This document shows, piece by piece, positions 1-10,884 of a stretch of DNA of 64,000 nt; position 1 is the first letter of the stretch, and each line of letters starts with the position of its first letter. The notes beneath the pieces are model-generated. The model saw nothing but the letters and a program-made list of their open reading frames with translations. It was not told where the DNA came from and made no database searches. Source of the DNA: Capitulum mitella (lineage: Eukaryota > Arthropoda > Thecostraca > Pollicipedomorpha > Pollicipedidae); NCBI GenBank assembly GCA_030062745.1, contig CP099844.1, forward strand, positions 21,576,596-21,640,595, read 5' to 3'. A program made the position numbers and the translations under genes.

Positions 1-1137
1 AGTATCTGCTGATCTAGGGCGGCACGGCAGTCCACTCTGCACTCGCTCGCCTTTGGCTTGCTTACTGTTGCGCGCAAAGCCTGGTGCTAAAATGCCAGGT
101 GGTCGTTATGTATTGTATTGTTGCACATTTCCCGTTAATGTATGAATTAGAAAACTCGGTGACAGATGCCCACATTGCTGTCCGTCGGTTATTGAAGGTC
201 GTCATAAACACAGTACAATATTTTTTCGTGCTAGAACGAACATTTATTGTTAACAGTGACTGCGTGGGTAATCATCCGTTCATGATGTTCATGGCGAACG
301 TTTTGTTTGGTTATTTAACAGCTTCTTAAGGGGTGTTTCGTTCTGCTGCTTTTTTCATCGTGTGCCCCTGGGTGTGGGACGTCCCAGGATTTCCCCAGCG
401 CTGTGTTAGTGGCGGCGGGGTAGGGGGTGCAGAGGCGTGTCCAGGCACAGCGCTGCCCGTATTAACATACCGGCGTAACCAGGCACAGCGCTGTTCGTAT
501 TAACATACCGGCCTGGGAGTATCCGAGTACCGGGTATGCCACAACCGTAGTCAGCAATGCTTCCCGCGGTTGTGAGCAACAATATGCGTTCCAGAATTGG
601 GTTGATGTTTCTCAACGTAAGCTAGTCAGCCGAATCTGCTAATGTGGAGTGACAAGCAAACAAACACACAAACGGGGACGGAGCGCGGCCTTGTGCCGTC
701 GTTTGGCTGCGGCGTCTGCGCTCCGCCCGGCACCGGACCCGTTCCGGTCGGCTCGTTTATCCGGGGCGGAATGTGGCGGTGGCCGCCATTAGACGGTCGG
801 CCGCAGGATTGTCGAGCGCTCGTGGCCGGGGCCGCGGTCGGCTGCCGGCGGTGACTACACCTGCCGGCGGACGGGGTTCCCGGCCGGCCGGGCGGCGGCG
901 GCGCGCCGGTCCGGCCCGGCCACGGCCGCCCACTCCGGCCGGCGGCCCCCGGCCCGCCGACGTGCAGTGTCCCACGCTCGACGCCCACCGAGCAGCTCAG
1001 TCAGCGTCCGGAGACGGGAACCCTGCCACGGCAGGGAGCTCGGATCGCGCCACCCCTGCCCCGTCTGCAGTGGGGTGGCGGGGATTACAGTGTAGACAAG
1101 TTATAGAAATGAAATGTTCGGTAGGTTAGCTCCCCTA
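1..1137. other. gene-free left flank, GC-rich centre
   Basis: No supported gene. Positions 441-512 hold two copies of a 38 bp tandem repeat. Positions 690-990 are very GC- and CpG-rich with many GGCCGG runs, so the open frames there on both strands are explained by composition. It could be a CpG island for a gene outside the window, but nothing shows this. Confidence 0.6.
441..512 (+). repeat. two-copy 38 bp tandem repeat
   Basis: The unit begins ccaggcacagcgctg and ends in attaacataccggc. The copies start at 441 and 479 and differ at only a few bases. Confidence 0.9.
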
Positions 1138-1430
1138 GTTTTTTTCCCCTGTTCTGTGGACTGCAAAATGAAGACATTCAAAATATTAAACATCTTAGTG
1201 ATATTTGACCCTCCTCAAGAGGCCCAAAGTTTCACCCAAAGGACTCCGTGGCGACTGCAACACCTTACCAAGAGCGTATTGCGGAATTTGCAGCCAGGAG
1301 CCAAACGGCGCTGTTGTTTGGAGACTTGTACGCAAAAGAAGTCAGTATATACAAGGTTTAGGCAAGGTTGTGGGAAGCGGGAGGGCGGTAGCTGCTTCTC
1401 CCCCGCTCCTACCACCACCACGTCTACTTT

Positions 1431-1488
<58 letters not shown>

Positions 1489-1870
1489 TGACCCCAATGG
1501 GCGTTGACTGGCGAATATTGACCTTAAATGCTTCCTTGCCTCCCCCCATTTGGAGGAGTTTCTGCCCCTTATTTTTAGGTTTTCTGACGGCCAGTGAAGA
1601 GCTGCATGCTGGTTATTGCGATGGGTGACATGCCGTTTATTAATCCTTGACGACAGCTTCGTACAAATCTTGTGTGTTGTATTGCATATGCGGACAAAGT
1701 GCATTATCAGTTAAAACATTGGGGACTCGTAACGTAACATGGTGCAGGTGACATGTTTTCAAAGGAGTTATTTTAAGCTTTATCGTACCTCAAGTGTCAT
1801 GCGGTTGAAGTTTGTAGCAAAGCAACTATCCTTGGTGCTCCCTGCGTCTGTCGCATAGCTATCAGAAGGA
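1138..1870 (-). repeat. interspersed repeat R1, 3' module (copy A)
   Basis: This stretch matches the reverse complement of 7160-7852 in order: blocks such as tgcaaaatgaag, the block with ccaaacggcgctgttgtttgg, the rattaatccttgacgac-like block and finally the ttgtagcaaagcaa block at 1811. It is interrupted by a (TA)n microsatellite at 1436-1483. A short extra copy of the internal block is at 1876-1942. Relative to copy B this copy lies on the opposite strand and lacks the coding part. The repeat class is not recognised. Confidence 0.75.
1436..1483. repeat. (TA)n microsatellite
   Basis: About 24 perfect TA units, inside repeat R1 copy A. Confidence 0.98.
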
Positions 1871-1942
1871 ATTTTCAGCCAGGAGCCAAACGGCGCGGTT
1901 GTTTGGAGACTTGCACGCAAAAAAGTCAGTTCATGCAGGTTT

Positions 1943-2640
1943 ATACGGTCTCCCTCCAACCGCCGTCCAGGGCGGGCGCTTCGCAGGGTGCGGCGCCTCT
2001 GGCTGATGCGACCGCGGTGTCCTCGGCAAACCTCATTTGCCGTTCGTTTGTCGTGTGAAGTGGATGTGCACCGGATCTACTTCTGCTGCCTCCTCGCCGG
2101 GGCCAGAAACCTCTCACCTTCGTCACCCGGCCGTTACACCGGCCGCCGTCACGTCTGGTCGGGTTTCTCGTGCCACCGGGCTCTATTTTACCTCTGCTAA
2201 GGGACGACGCTGTGACCATGCACCGTGGCCTGCTCGGGCTCCTCGTCCTGCCGGCGGCGGTCGGCGTGCTGTCCGTGACCGTCACCCGTGACTGCTACCT
2301 ACTGCCTTCCCGCGCCCCCTGGAGCCGCACCGCGCCGCTTCACCGGGACCGGCTGCCTCGTGACGCTTTGACCCACCGGTCGGTACGTCCTCTGGCGCCT
2401 CGCGGTGCACGCGTAACGGCTAGCGCGCCGCCGGCGGTCCCCAGTCCCGTCCGACCGGTCGGACAACGTCCCAGTTTGAGAGCCGCTGCGGCGTCTGACC
2501 TGGGGACGGGGCCTGCGCGGCCTGGCGCGGACCCGCCGGCTGCCGGGGAGCGTACATTGGGCCGCCGCGGTCGGAGGCGGGGTCGGCGCGCGCACCGGCG
2601 CGGCCGCAGAGGCGGCGCCTGCTAGAGAAGCGGGACAGTG
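1943..2640. other. GC-rich stretch, no gene supported
   Basis: Open frames exist on both strands, but the translations are rich in Arg, Pro, Ala and Gly with no family resemblance. It lies directly upstream of the endonuclease-like part of the LINE copy and could include its 5' region. Confidence 0.5.
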
Positions 2641-2649
2641 CGAAGTGAG

Positions 2650-4713
2650 CTGAGAGTTTGTACCCTGAACATTCATTCACTGAAACCCGAGACGATCGAG
2701 CTCCGCCTTGAGCTAGAGTGGTGCAAATACGAAGTTCTCCTCGTACAGGGAATGTGATTATCCCCGCGTCTGAGCAGTCGTCTTCTCGTCTTTCTCTGAT
2801 ACCCTTACGAGAGCCGACCGCCCTGACGGGCGAGATTACGGCGGGGTTGCTATCCTGTGCAGAAGCGACATTGAGATCAGTGTTTTGAAAACCCCTGAAA
2901 ACCAACTGATTCTGGAAGTAAAATCGAGTTCCTGTGGAGTCACATCAAGTGGGACCGATATCAGCTGGTGCTCGCGGTCCTGTACCGCCCGCCGCGGCAC
3001 ACTCAGGCAGCTCTCGACGCGGACCTCAGTGGACTAGAAAAACAACTCCAGTTCGCTCATTTGAGCTTTTCACGGATGCCCAGTTGCGCTTGCAGGTGAT
3101 CGTAGCTGTAATGTGCTTGGTTCACTTGGCCGTATTAAACTTAATGATTTTTAAATTAGACATAGTCTGACGCATTTCGTCACTTGTGCGACGTTTTCAT
3201 CAGGACCATTTCTAGATGTCGTGGTCTCTAACTCAGCGGGTGTTTTCAAGCGATCCGGGGTCTTTTACTTTAGTCCTTTGGTTCACTTTGGTCTTTCATT
3301 TTAGTCCTCATAGGTTTCTACGTTTCGCTCTTACTATTCCTAGACCTCGTGGTAAGCGGGCCGTTGTTCAAAGTAGGTCTCTGCGTAACATTTATGCGTC
3401 CATTCTGCATGCCGATTTGCAGTTCACTGACTGGAGTGCCGTATTTGGTTCGGAAAGAGTATTTGGTCAGCGGGAACGTTTTCTTGAATTGTTCGTTCCG
3501 ATTGTTGATTTTCATGTGCCACTGTGAAATCCCAAAATCCGGAACCCGGCTGCACCCCCCGTCACGCGCGCCACCAAGCACCTGATGCGCCGCCGCCGTA
3601 CAGCGTTACGGACCGACGGACATGGCTCCGACGCGTACCTTAATGCAAATAGGGCTGTACGATCTGCTATCCGTAGCGTCTGCAGGGCGAATATAACCAA
3701 CCTTATCCGTGATGAAGGTCCTCACTCAGCTTGGCGAAACCTCCGGCATTTCGTCGATGGTAAGCGGCCGTTACAGAAGACCGTGCTGTTTTTTTGAAAT
3801 TGAAATTAAGAATTGGTATCTCCGGACGATATGCACGAATACTTCGTGGGAGTCGGCCCCAGGGTTGCCCGCGAGGCGCGGCTATAGAGAGACGAGCCGC
3901 GGATCCCATGCAGGCGGCCGCGGGTGGGGGCGTGCGCTTGTAAGGTCTCCCCGGTCGATTTGCAGACGCCGTCGAGCATTATTCTTAGTATGCGTGGCAC
4001 CTCCGCATGGATGGGATCTGCGTTCGGCGTTCGTACCATCAAGGCTTGTCTGCCTGTTATTAGTCCTATCTTGCTCCACATTGTTAACTCGTGCCTCCTC
4101 CGCTGTGATCTCCCTGACGAGTGGAAACATTCACTCTTCAGTCCTATCCACAAGTCCGGAGGTCCCTGCAATCCTTTCAGGTTCAGACCAGTATCAATTA
4201 TCCCCGTCATATCCAAAATGGTTGGGCGCATTGTACAGCGCCAGCTCCATCACTACACATCGCCCTTAAACATTTCCTTTCTTATATCCAGCATGGCTTC
4301 CGCACCTGTCATTCTACGGAAACGTTTCTGATAGCCGTCTCCGACCGCGCTCTTCTGGTTATATGATGAGAACCAAATCTCGCTTGTCTGCCTGCTCGAT
4401 TTAAGTCAATGTTTTGACGTCATAGATCATTCGAAACTTCTCTTCAAACTTCAGTTGCATGGTGTGGATACTGCATGGTTCGAGGCGTACCTGCAAAACC
4501 ACACGCAGGATGTCAGCTTTACAGACGCTTCTGGCTGCAGGCAGAACTCTACCGCGTTTCGTAACAACCCTGGCGTCTTCCAGGGTTCGGCGGTAGGTCC
4601 GGTTTTGTGTACCATCTTTTCAAACGACCTCAGCCTGTTCGTGCCGGGTGCAGGCGTTATTCAGTTCGCGGATAACACCCAGGTCAAAGTCTGCGGCCAC
4701 AGGAGCGCCCTAG

Positions 4714-4765
<52 letters not shown>

Positions 4766-5735
4766 AATAATATATAATAAATAAATGAATAAATAAATAA
4801 ATATAATAATAATACCCCAGGCACATGGAACGGGCACTCTTCTCTCTCAGCATTTGCTTCTGCGCAAATTCTCGGAAACTTAGCCCTGACAAAACACAAT
4901 TGATTGCTTTCGGCAGCAGACAGAATTTGCGTAACGTAACATCATTCGGCGTGGAATTTCGTGAGCGTACTATACAACCCGTCCCCGAAGTAAAAAATCT
5001 AGGGATGATCTTTGATCGCCACCTATTATGGAACGCCTATGTACAAGAAATGATGCGCAAATTCCTGTGGGCCCTTATTGGCGTGTCACATATCCGTCAT
5101 TATCTTCCGGCCGAGACCCTCCCGACCATGATAACCGACCTGGTGGTGTCTCGCGCCCGCTGCTGTATTCCAGTACATGGCAACGGCGACCGCAAGAATC
5201 TTGCCAAGATTCAAAAGGTTTTGAACTTAGCCGCTAGAGTCATATCTGGGAGGACGAAATTTAGCCTGCCAGCGAATGTCTAGGCTAAGGTGGTTGGAAG
5301 CGAAGGATCTTTTCAAATATCACATGCTCGCCGTAATTCACAAATTTCGTTTGCATAAGGTTCCAGTGGCCATTTCCTTCACTTTGCGCAAACGAACCGC
5401 AAGGCACGAGTTAGGAGCACCCGCCAGGATGACGATCTGCGCCTTCCATCAGTCAGAACGGAGGCCGGGAGACGCCGGTTTTGTTGTCGTGGACCGGCAC
5501 TGTATAATACGCTGCGCAAAATGCAGGTGCCTCGTTGTCATCGCGCTCTGAAATGTTTTTTTTTTCTTTACTTGGCAAAGGACTGAATTGACAAAAATGA
5601 CTGAATTGCCCAGATCGTCTCGTGAGTGAATGTCGTGTACCATGTAGTTTGATCTTGTGAAATGGGCAAGAAATAGCCACAATTGTGCAGATTTGCCCAA
5701 ATAAATCGCATGGTGTGGTATGGTGTGGTATAAAT
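2650..5735 (+). mobile_element. decayed CR1/L2-like non-LTR retrotransposon
   Basis: Pieces appear in the order expected of one LINE second ORF. An apurinic endonuclease part at about 2655-3060 shows CTLNIHSLKPE, then YGGVAIL and AVLYRPP, in several frames. A linker follows at 3585-3790 (ANITNLIRDEGPHSAWRNL). The reverse transcriptase part at about 3925-4710 contains FRPVSIIPVISK, QGSAVGPVL and FADNTQ, where the usual catalytic pair is ADD. Thumb and C-terminal parts run from 4860 to 5450 (SPDKTQLIAFGS, VKNLGMIFD, IQKVLNLAARVISG). Stops, frameshifts and an inserted (TA)n at 4717-4762 make it non-functional. The 3' end is probably near 5735, where two tggtgtggta decamers follow an aaataaa. The CR1/L2 clade is a judgement from motif style; a Jockey-type element is possible. 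Confidence 0.85.
4717..4762. repeat. (AT)n microsatellite inside the LINE
   Basis: About 23 AT units followed by an A/T-rich tail (ataataatatataataaataaatg) that splits the reverse transcriptase frame. Confidence 0.97.
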
Positions 5736-5739
5736 GATT

Positions 5740-7180
5740 CGTTACGTCTTCGACAGCTTGACCTTGCTACAGTCTGAATACCGCTTCCGGTAAGTTTCCA
5801 CCACATGCGGAAACTGCTGCGGCTGCTCATGTTTTGTGAGATGTGCCACATAGTCCAAGATGAGTTTGGTGAACGCGAACGACGCTGACCTGCGTCGTTC
5901 GCGACGTGGACACTGGTGGCGAACGTCACCAGTCGACGGTAACCAGGTTCCCTGTCCCACGGGAGAGGCTTGTCGAGGAATGCTGTGCTGATTTCCAGGC
6001 GTTCAGAGATTGTGTTAGAGGCTGGTCTTGCGAAGTCGCGCACTTGAATGTTCTTGATGTCATCTACGTAAGAAGGCAGTACTTGGAGTTAGATACACGA
6101 TACAGGATACAGGATACACGGTTGCTGTTTCGCATGCTGACGGGTGTCACTTGCTAGTTGTTTTTTGGCTGCACTTTGTTATTGACATTGTTGCTTGTTT
6201 GTTGTTGACATTGTTGCTCACCAGTGCCATCGGTATCAACTCGTGTGTAAGGTACCATGTGCACCTTTTCATGGTGTTCATGGCTGCATCGGCGACTGCG
6301 GCGTCCATCGTTCCGAAGATTGCCAACGTTTCTGATGCTTGGTGGGAAGGCGACGGCGTCAGTGAACACGTGCCAGAATTTGGCGTTTGCAACAAAGCGC
6401 ACAGGATGACCTGCTTCCTCAATGGAATCAAGCTGTTTATGCATCGAACCCAGAAGCTGGCATTGGGTGTTATCTCACAGAAGACATACGACCAGCTGGA
6501 GAAGTTTGCGGCATACATCTGTCCATTTTGCATGCATGAGTGGCTCATCTACACGGTGGCACAAGATGCAGCCGTAAATGACACCCAGCTGCACAAGATA
6601 TTGGTCATCTTCAGAACGATGGACGCCGCAGTTGCCGATGCAGCCATGAATACCATGAAAAGGCGCGTCGTGCCTTACAGAAGAGGCATTACCGGTGGCA
6701 CTAATGAGCAACAATGTCTCAGACGCAGCCAAAAACAACCGGTGAATGACATCCGCCAGCATGCGAAACAGTAACCGTAGAATCGGCAGGGAACTTCAAC
6801 TCCCAATATTTCCCTCTTATGCAGACGACATCAAGAACATCCAAGTGCGCGACTTCGCAGGACCGGCCTTTAGCACAGCCTTCGAAAGTCTGGAAATCAG
6901 CACAGCGCTCCTCGACAAGCCTCTCCCGTGGAACAGGGAACCTGGTTACCGTCGACTGGTGACGTTCGTCATCAGCGTCCGCGTCGAAAACGACGCAGCT
7001 GAGCGCGGCACCAAACTCATCTTGGATTATGTGGCATATCCCACAAAACATGATGAGCAGCGGCTACAGCTTCCGCAGATCGTGGAAGCTTGCCGAAAGC
7101 GGCACTCAGATTGTAGGAAGGCAACGCTGTCGAAGACCAGCGGTAACCAGTCACTGATCGGCATGCATCAGATGCAAGAA
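5740..7180. repeat. inverted repeat of a protein-coding repeat
   Basis: The left arm (about 5740-6325, read on the minus strand) and the right arm (about 6600-7180, read on the plus strand) encode the same polypeptide. Shared strings include LEISTA, LDKPLPW, REPGYRRLVTF and the stretch around LILDYVA with a following KRYSDC or KRHSDC. The central 6325-6600 acts as the loop. Frames are broken in both arms, most clearly in the left. I remember similar repeated hypothetical proteins with VVNDAAERG-like motifs from invertebrate genomes, but I cannot name the family. This looks like two copies inserted head to head, or a foldback element. Confidence 0.75.
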
Positions 7181-7222
7181 ACACCGAGAATACTTGCTTT
7201 GCTACAACCTGCAACTGCATGA
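6746..7222 (+). pseudogene. repeat-encoded protein fragment, right arm
   Basis: This is a 158-codon open frame, the better preserved of the two arms. It carries LEISTALLDKPLPWNREPG, then VENDAAERGTKLILDYVAY, then EACRKRHSDCRKATLSKTSG near its end. The motif order (AERG, then DY, then DEQ..Q..VEACRKR) recalls a multi-copy invertebrate hypothetical-protein family associated with repeats. No ATG clearly belongs to it and the upstream half is missing or inverted, so it is best treated as a fragment of a mobile element, not a host gene. The 3' module at 7240-7852 follows directly. Confidence 0.55.
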
Positions 7223-7852
7223 CACTTGAGGCTCGAAAAAACCTAAAACGGCTCCTTTTTAAACATTTAAATTGTACCGTGCTGGGTTACGAGTGCGCCG
7301 AATGTTTTAACGGATGATGTACTTTGTACGAATGTTCAGTGCAGTACACCAGAGTTGTATAGAGAATCTATTGTCTAAGGATTAATAAATGGCATGCTTC
7401 CAACCGCAGCAGCCAGCATGTAACTCTTCACCAGCTGTCAGAACTCCTGTACCCAGAGGCGCGAAAACTCCTCCACGTTGGGGGGGGATGGGCGGGGGAG
7501 GGCTGGGCAAAGAAGCATTTTGGGTCAATTTTTTCAGTTAACGCCCATAGGGTCAATGTTAAATTAAAAACAACGTGGGGTAGCGACCCCCATCCACCCC
7601 TCCCCCCTGGCCTCCCCCTTGCTTAAATGTCGTATTCACTGACTTATCTGCGTGCGAATTTCCAAACAACAGCACCGTCTGGCCGCGGGCGGAAAACTCC
7701 GCAATACGCGCCTGGTCAAGCGTTGTAGTCTCCATGGAACCGTATGGATGAAACTGGGACACTTGAGGGAGAGTCATGTATTAACTTAAATGCTTAATAT
7801 TTTGCATGCCTTCATTTTGGGGCTCACAGTATAACACAAAACCAAGAGAGGT
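7181..7852 (+). repeat. interspersed repeat R1, 3' module (copy B)
   Basis: This sequence recurs in reverse complement at 1138-1870 and directly follows the coding arm at 6746-7222, so it is probably the 3' part of the same element. It contains a run of eight Gs, a pyrimidine-rich stretch on one side, and the block related to the one at 1290-1350. Confidence 0.7.
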
Positions 7853-8582
7853 AACCTCCCTAACATTTTGCCTTTTTGAACCAGTCTAGGATTAAACGTT
7901 GCTGAGCAGCGGGCTGTTTGCTGCTCTGGCTGTGTAATTCTTCGTTCGAGACAAACACCGCTGTCATCGCGACGACGGGGTGTTGCGCGCCGTTCTGCCC
8001 GGTTCGTCATTGGAGTTTGTGCCCCGCTTGAGGGCAGCAGTGTGAGGGCACTTGGCCTGACAGTCTGTTGACGGTGCTGTCGGTGGCGTTCCGCCCCCGC
8101 CTCCTCTCCCCGGACGCGGCAGGCTCCGTGAGTCCGGCTCCGCCTGTCGGGCCGTCGGCCGAGGTGTCGCCGCGCCGGCGAGATGCGGCCGCCGATTAAT
8201 GGGAAGTCGGAGAAAGGTGTGAGCAGCCGGTCGGCTCGGGGACGCCAGATCTGTCTCGGGTTCCGCGGACCAGCGCAGCGCGTGATATGTGAGTGGGGGT
8301 GCGGAGCCGCGCGTCGGCGGCGTTACTCTGTCACACCAGAGCGCTGGCTTAGTGGGCACCCGGACCTTGGCCGGCCACCCCGCCGCCCGCCGCCGAGTGG
8401 ATGGCCTCTCCGGACAGACGATGGAGGCCCGCCGCCGAGTGGGTGGCTTCTTCGGACGGACGAATTCGGCGTTCGGAGAAGGGGATGTAATCCGCCGTCG
8501 TGTGGTGCCGGCCAAGTGTGGCTGACTTTTCCGCGAATTTCGCCCGAACGTTTGCGTAAGCCGTCGTCGGGACCCTAACTCC
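7853..8582. other. no gene supported
   Basis: GC-rich from about 8040 to 8480 with CCGCCGCCGAGTGG-like short direct repeats. The long minus-strand open frame here has no recognisable domain and an Arg/Pro/Thr-rich composition, as expected by chance at this GC content. Confidence 0.5.
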
Positions 8583-8642
8583 TGGGCGCCGAATGACCCT
8601 GCAGTCGGTGCGCCCCTAAGCCCCAATAACCAACCAACCAAC
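8583..8642 (+). mobile_element. ultra-short retroposon, copy 1
   Basis: A ~60 bp insertion made of a GC-rich head able to fold (gggcgccga pairing with tcggtgcgccc, loop atgaccctgcag), a linker (cctaagccccaat) and an (AACC)n tail of about four units. It is flanked by the perfect 15 bp direct repeat cgggaccctaactcc at 8568-8582 and 8643-8657. The core is identical to the copies at 12930 and 15747. Short size, variable tail and long target-site duplications fit LINE-mediated retroposition. Confidence 0.9.
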
Positions 8643-8657
8643 CGGGACCCTAACTCC

Positions 8658-10672
8658 ATAGAAAGCATGAACAGACAACAGTCTTGCTGACCAGTGAATC
8701 CGAATGGGTGATTCCGTCTCTGCCAGGGAGCGAAATGTTGCTGAGGAATTTCACATATGGCCCAGCCTTTGACACGGTCTCTCCGTGACCTTGGTAACCT
8801 GTTCTTTATCTCGTATACGGCATTGCTGGCTCCCTTTAAGAATGAGCTTCGTGACCGTCGTGCGTCGGCGGTGACCCGTAGGCTAACGTCGATGACCATG
8901 CCTGTTTAGCAAGTCACGACACCGTGTTGGTGGAGGGCTGCCTGCTCCTTGTCGGTCTGGCACAACGGAGACGTAAACCATTGTTCGTCAGTCGACCCGG
9001 TCGGCGTCCGTCTTTCGTTAGCCTCGGCGTCACTCGCTGCCAGAGAAGTACGAGCCTGTACTTCTGACAAAAGCTCAGATGGAGCCTGATCGACACAGAT
9101 GTGCCGGACTCGGACTCGGACTCGGGCGGCGTCGGACTTGGACTGGGCACTGTGACCCGTTCGAAAACGTCCGGGCGGCCGTCCTGACGGTGTGTGACGA
9201 TTGGCCGCGATCTGCGGCTTCCGCCGTGTTTGGACTGCGGTCTGTGAACTGGATCCGGACTTTGCGCGCTGCCCGGCCGGGGATTGTTGTTGTAACTGTT
9301 GCTTGCTTGCGTCAGCCAGTGACATTGATCGGCTGTACTTCGGTTTAATCCCGTCAGAGATATATATCCTGGAAGATGACCTGGTACACCTTCGGAGCTA
9401 ACACGAAACAGCAAATTACCTGGGAAATGGTGAGAGTACTTACGTTCGTCCTTTCACTGCCAAATGGTAAATGGTTGTTTTGCGGGCAGATGTTCTGAAC
9501 TGACTTAAAAACTTCTTTCCAAGAGGTTTCTGGGTGGGAGAAAATTTATCCGTGATGATGTAGCCTAAACGGGTCATCACGCAGACTCAACAGCAGTTGT
9601 TCAAAGGCATGAAGGTAGAGTAGTTCCTCAGCGCTGGTTTATGCCGCATGACGCACACGTTCCTGTGTTACACGTTATCCGGTAGCAAAAGACACGGCCG
9701 TTGTTTTGTGTTGGTAGCATTTGACGTCGTTGTTCCGCTTTCTTTTCTTCTGACCTAACGCCGCGATGAACATTTTTGCTACCAGGCAGGTTTTTGCTGG
9801 GTATTTACTAGGTAGATATCTGTATAAAGCCAGTGGTATGCCGCCGCTGTAGTCGGTACCGACCGAGGTATCGACATTTGATTTTGGCTTGGATGAAACA
9901 TTGAGAATCGCCATTTTACCGTGGTTTTTGCATCGCAAAGCCGATGCAGTTTTTGAAATTGTACTTTTGAACAATAATCAACATTACAGCATGTGGATGA
10001 ACAAGGTTCTAGGCTAGGATAGCGTATAAGTCTGATGAACTGTCCTCTTGAGCTTCATGATCACATATGTTTGAACTTCATGATCACATATGCGCTTGGG
10101 TTTTCACTTACTTTCAGAAATCCAGGATCTACTCGACAATATGCACAAGATATTCTCATGATGTGTAAATTATGCCAGAGGTTGTGCCAAAATCGAATAG
10201 ATTTGCGTAAATCAAGACCCGCGATTTCATACAGCTGCCAAAGGGTCTAGGATTACTTTTGTATCCTGGGACCTCCTACATGAATGATAACAGGAATAAA
10301 TACGGACCAGATTGGCAGGGGCCATGGAGGACCTATACATGAGCGCTGAAAAAGCGAGATCACAAGCTAGAGAGTCGTGCTGTGCACGCTCACAAACACT
10401 GACACGCAAACAGGACCATCCCAACACGATCTCATCAAAACTTGCCTCGTTTTGCCGACTGGATAATGTGGCTGTGGAGTCAAGGCCCGTTGAAGCGAGA
10501 GTCTTGTTATTTCTTTAGCGCGCGAATGGAGCTATATGTTTTGTTACCGTAGCGATGTTTGCGCTAAATTCTCAGATACGTAAAAAATACGTTTGCTTTT
10601 TGTTAAAATGCGGTATTTGACGAGCCTTCTGAAGGTTATCTTCTTGAAACCTGCCGTCATCACCACCACCGC

Positions 10673-10675
<3 letters not shown>
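8658..10675. other. no gene supported
   Basis: Mixed-composition intergenic DNA. The 17 bp segment cttcatgatcacatatg is present twice in tandem at about 10053-10092. Open frames near 8900-9415 are short and unlike any family I know. Confidence 0.5.
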
Positions 10676-10745
<70 letters not shown>

Positions 10746-10773
10746 GTCAGCGTCAGCGTCAGCGTCGTCGTCA

Positions 10774-10834
<61 letters not shown>

Positions 10835-10884
10835 TCGCCGTCATCGTCATCGTCATCGTCATCGTCGTCGTCATCGTCGTCGTC
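10676..10884. repeat. compound TCA/TCG trinucleotide array
   Basis: About 22 TCA units (10676-10745), a short CAGCGT segment, then about 20 TCG/GTC units and mixed TCA/TCG units. All frames stay open across it, which creates artificial poly-Ile, poly-Met, poly-Asp and poly-Arg frames. It is a microsatellite, not coding. Confidence 0.97.

Noticed and set aside
7964-8899. 311-codon open frame on the minus strand
   Set aside because: Compositional: Arg/Pro/Thr-rich, no domain, no splice or start context, in GC-rich DNA.
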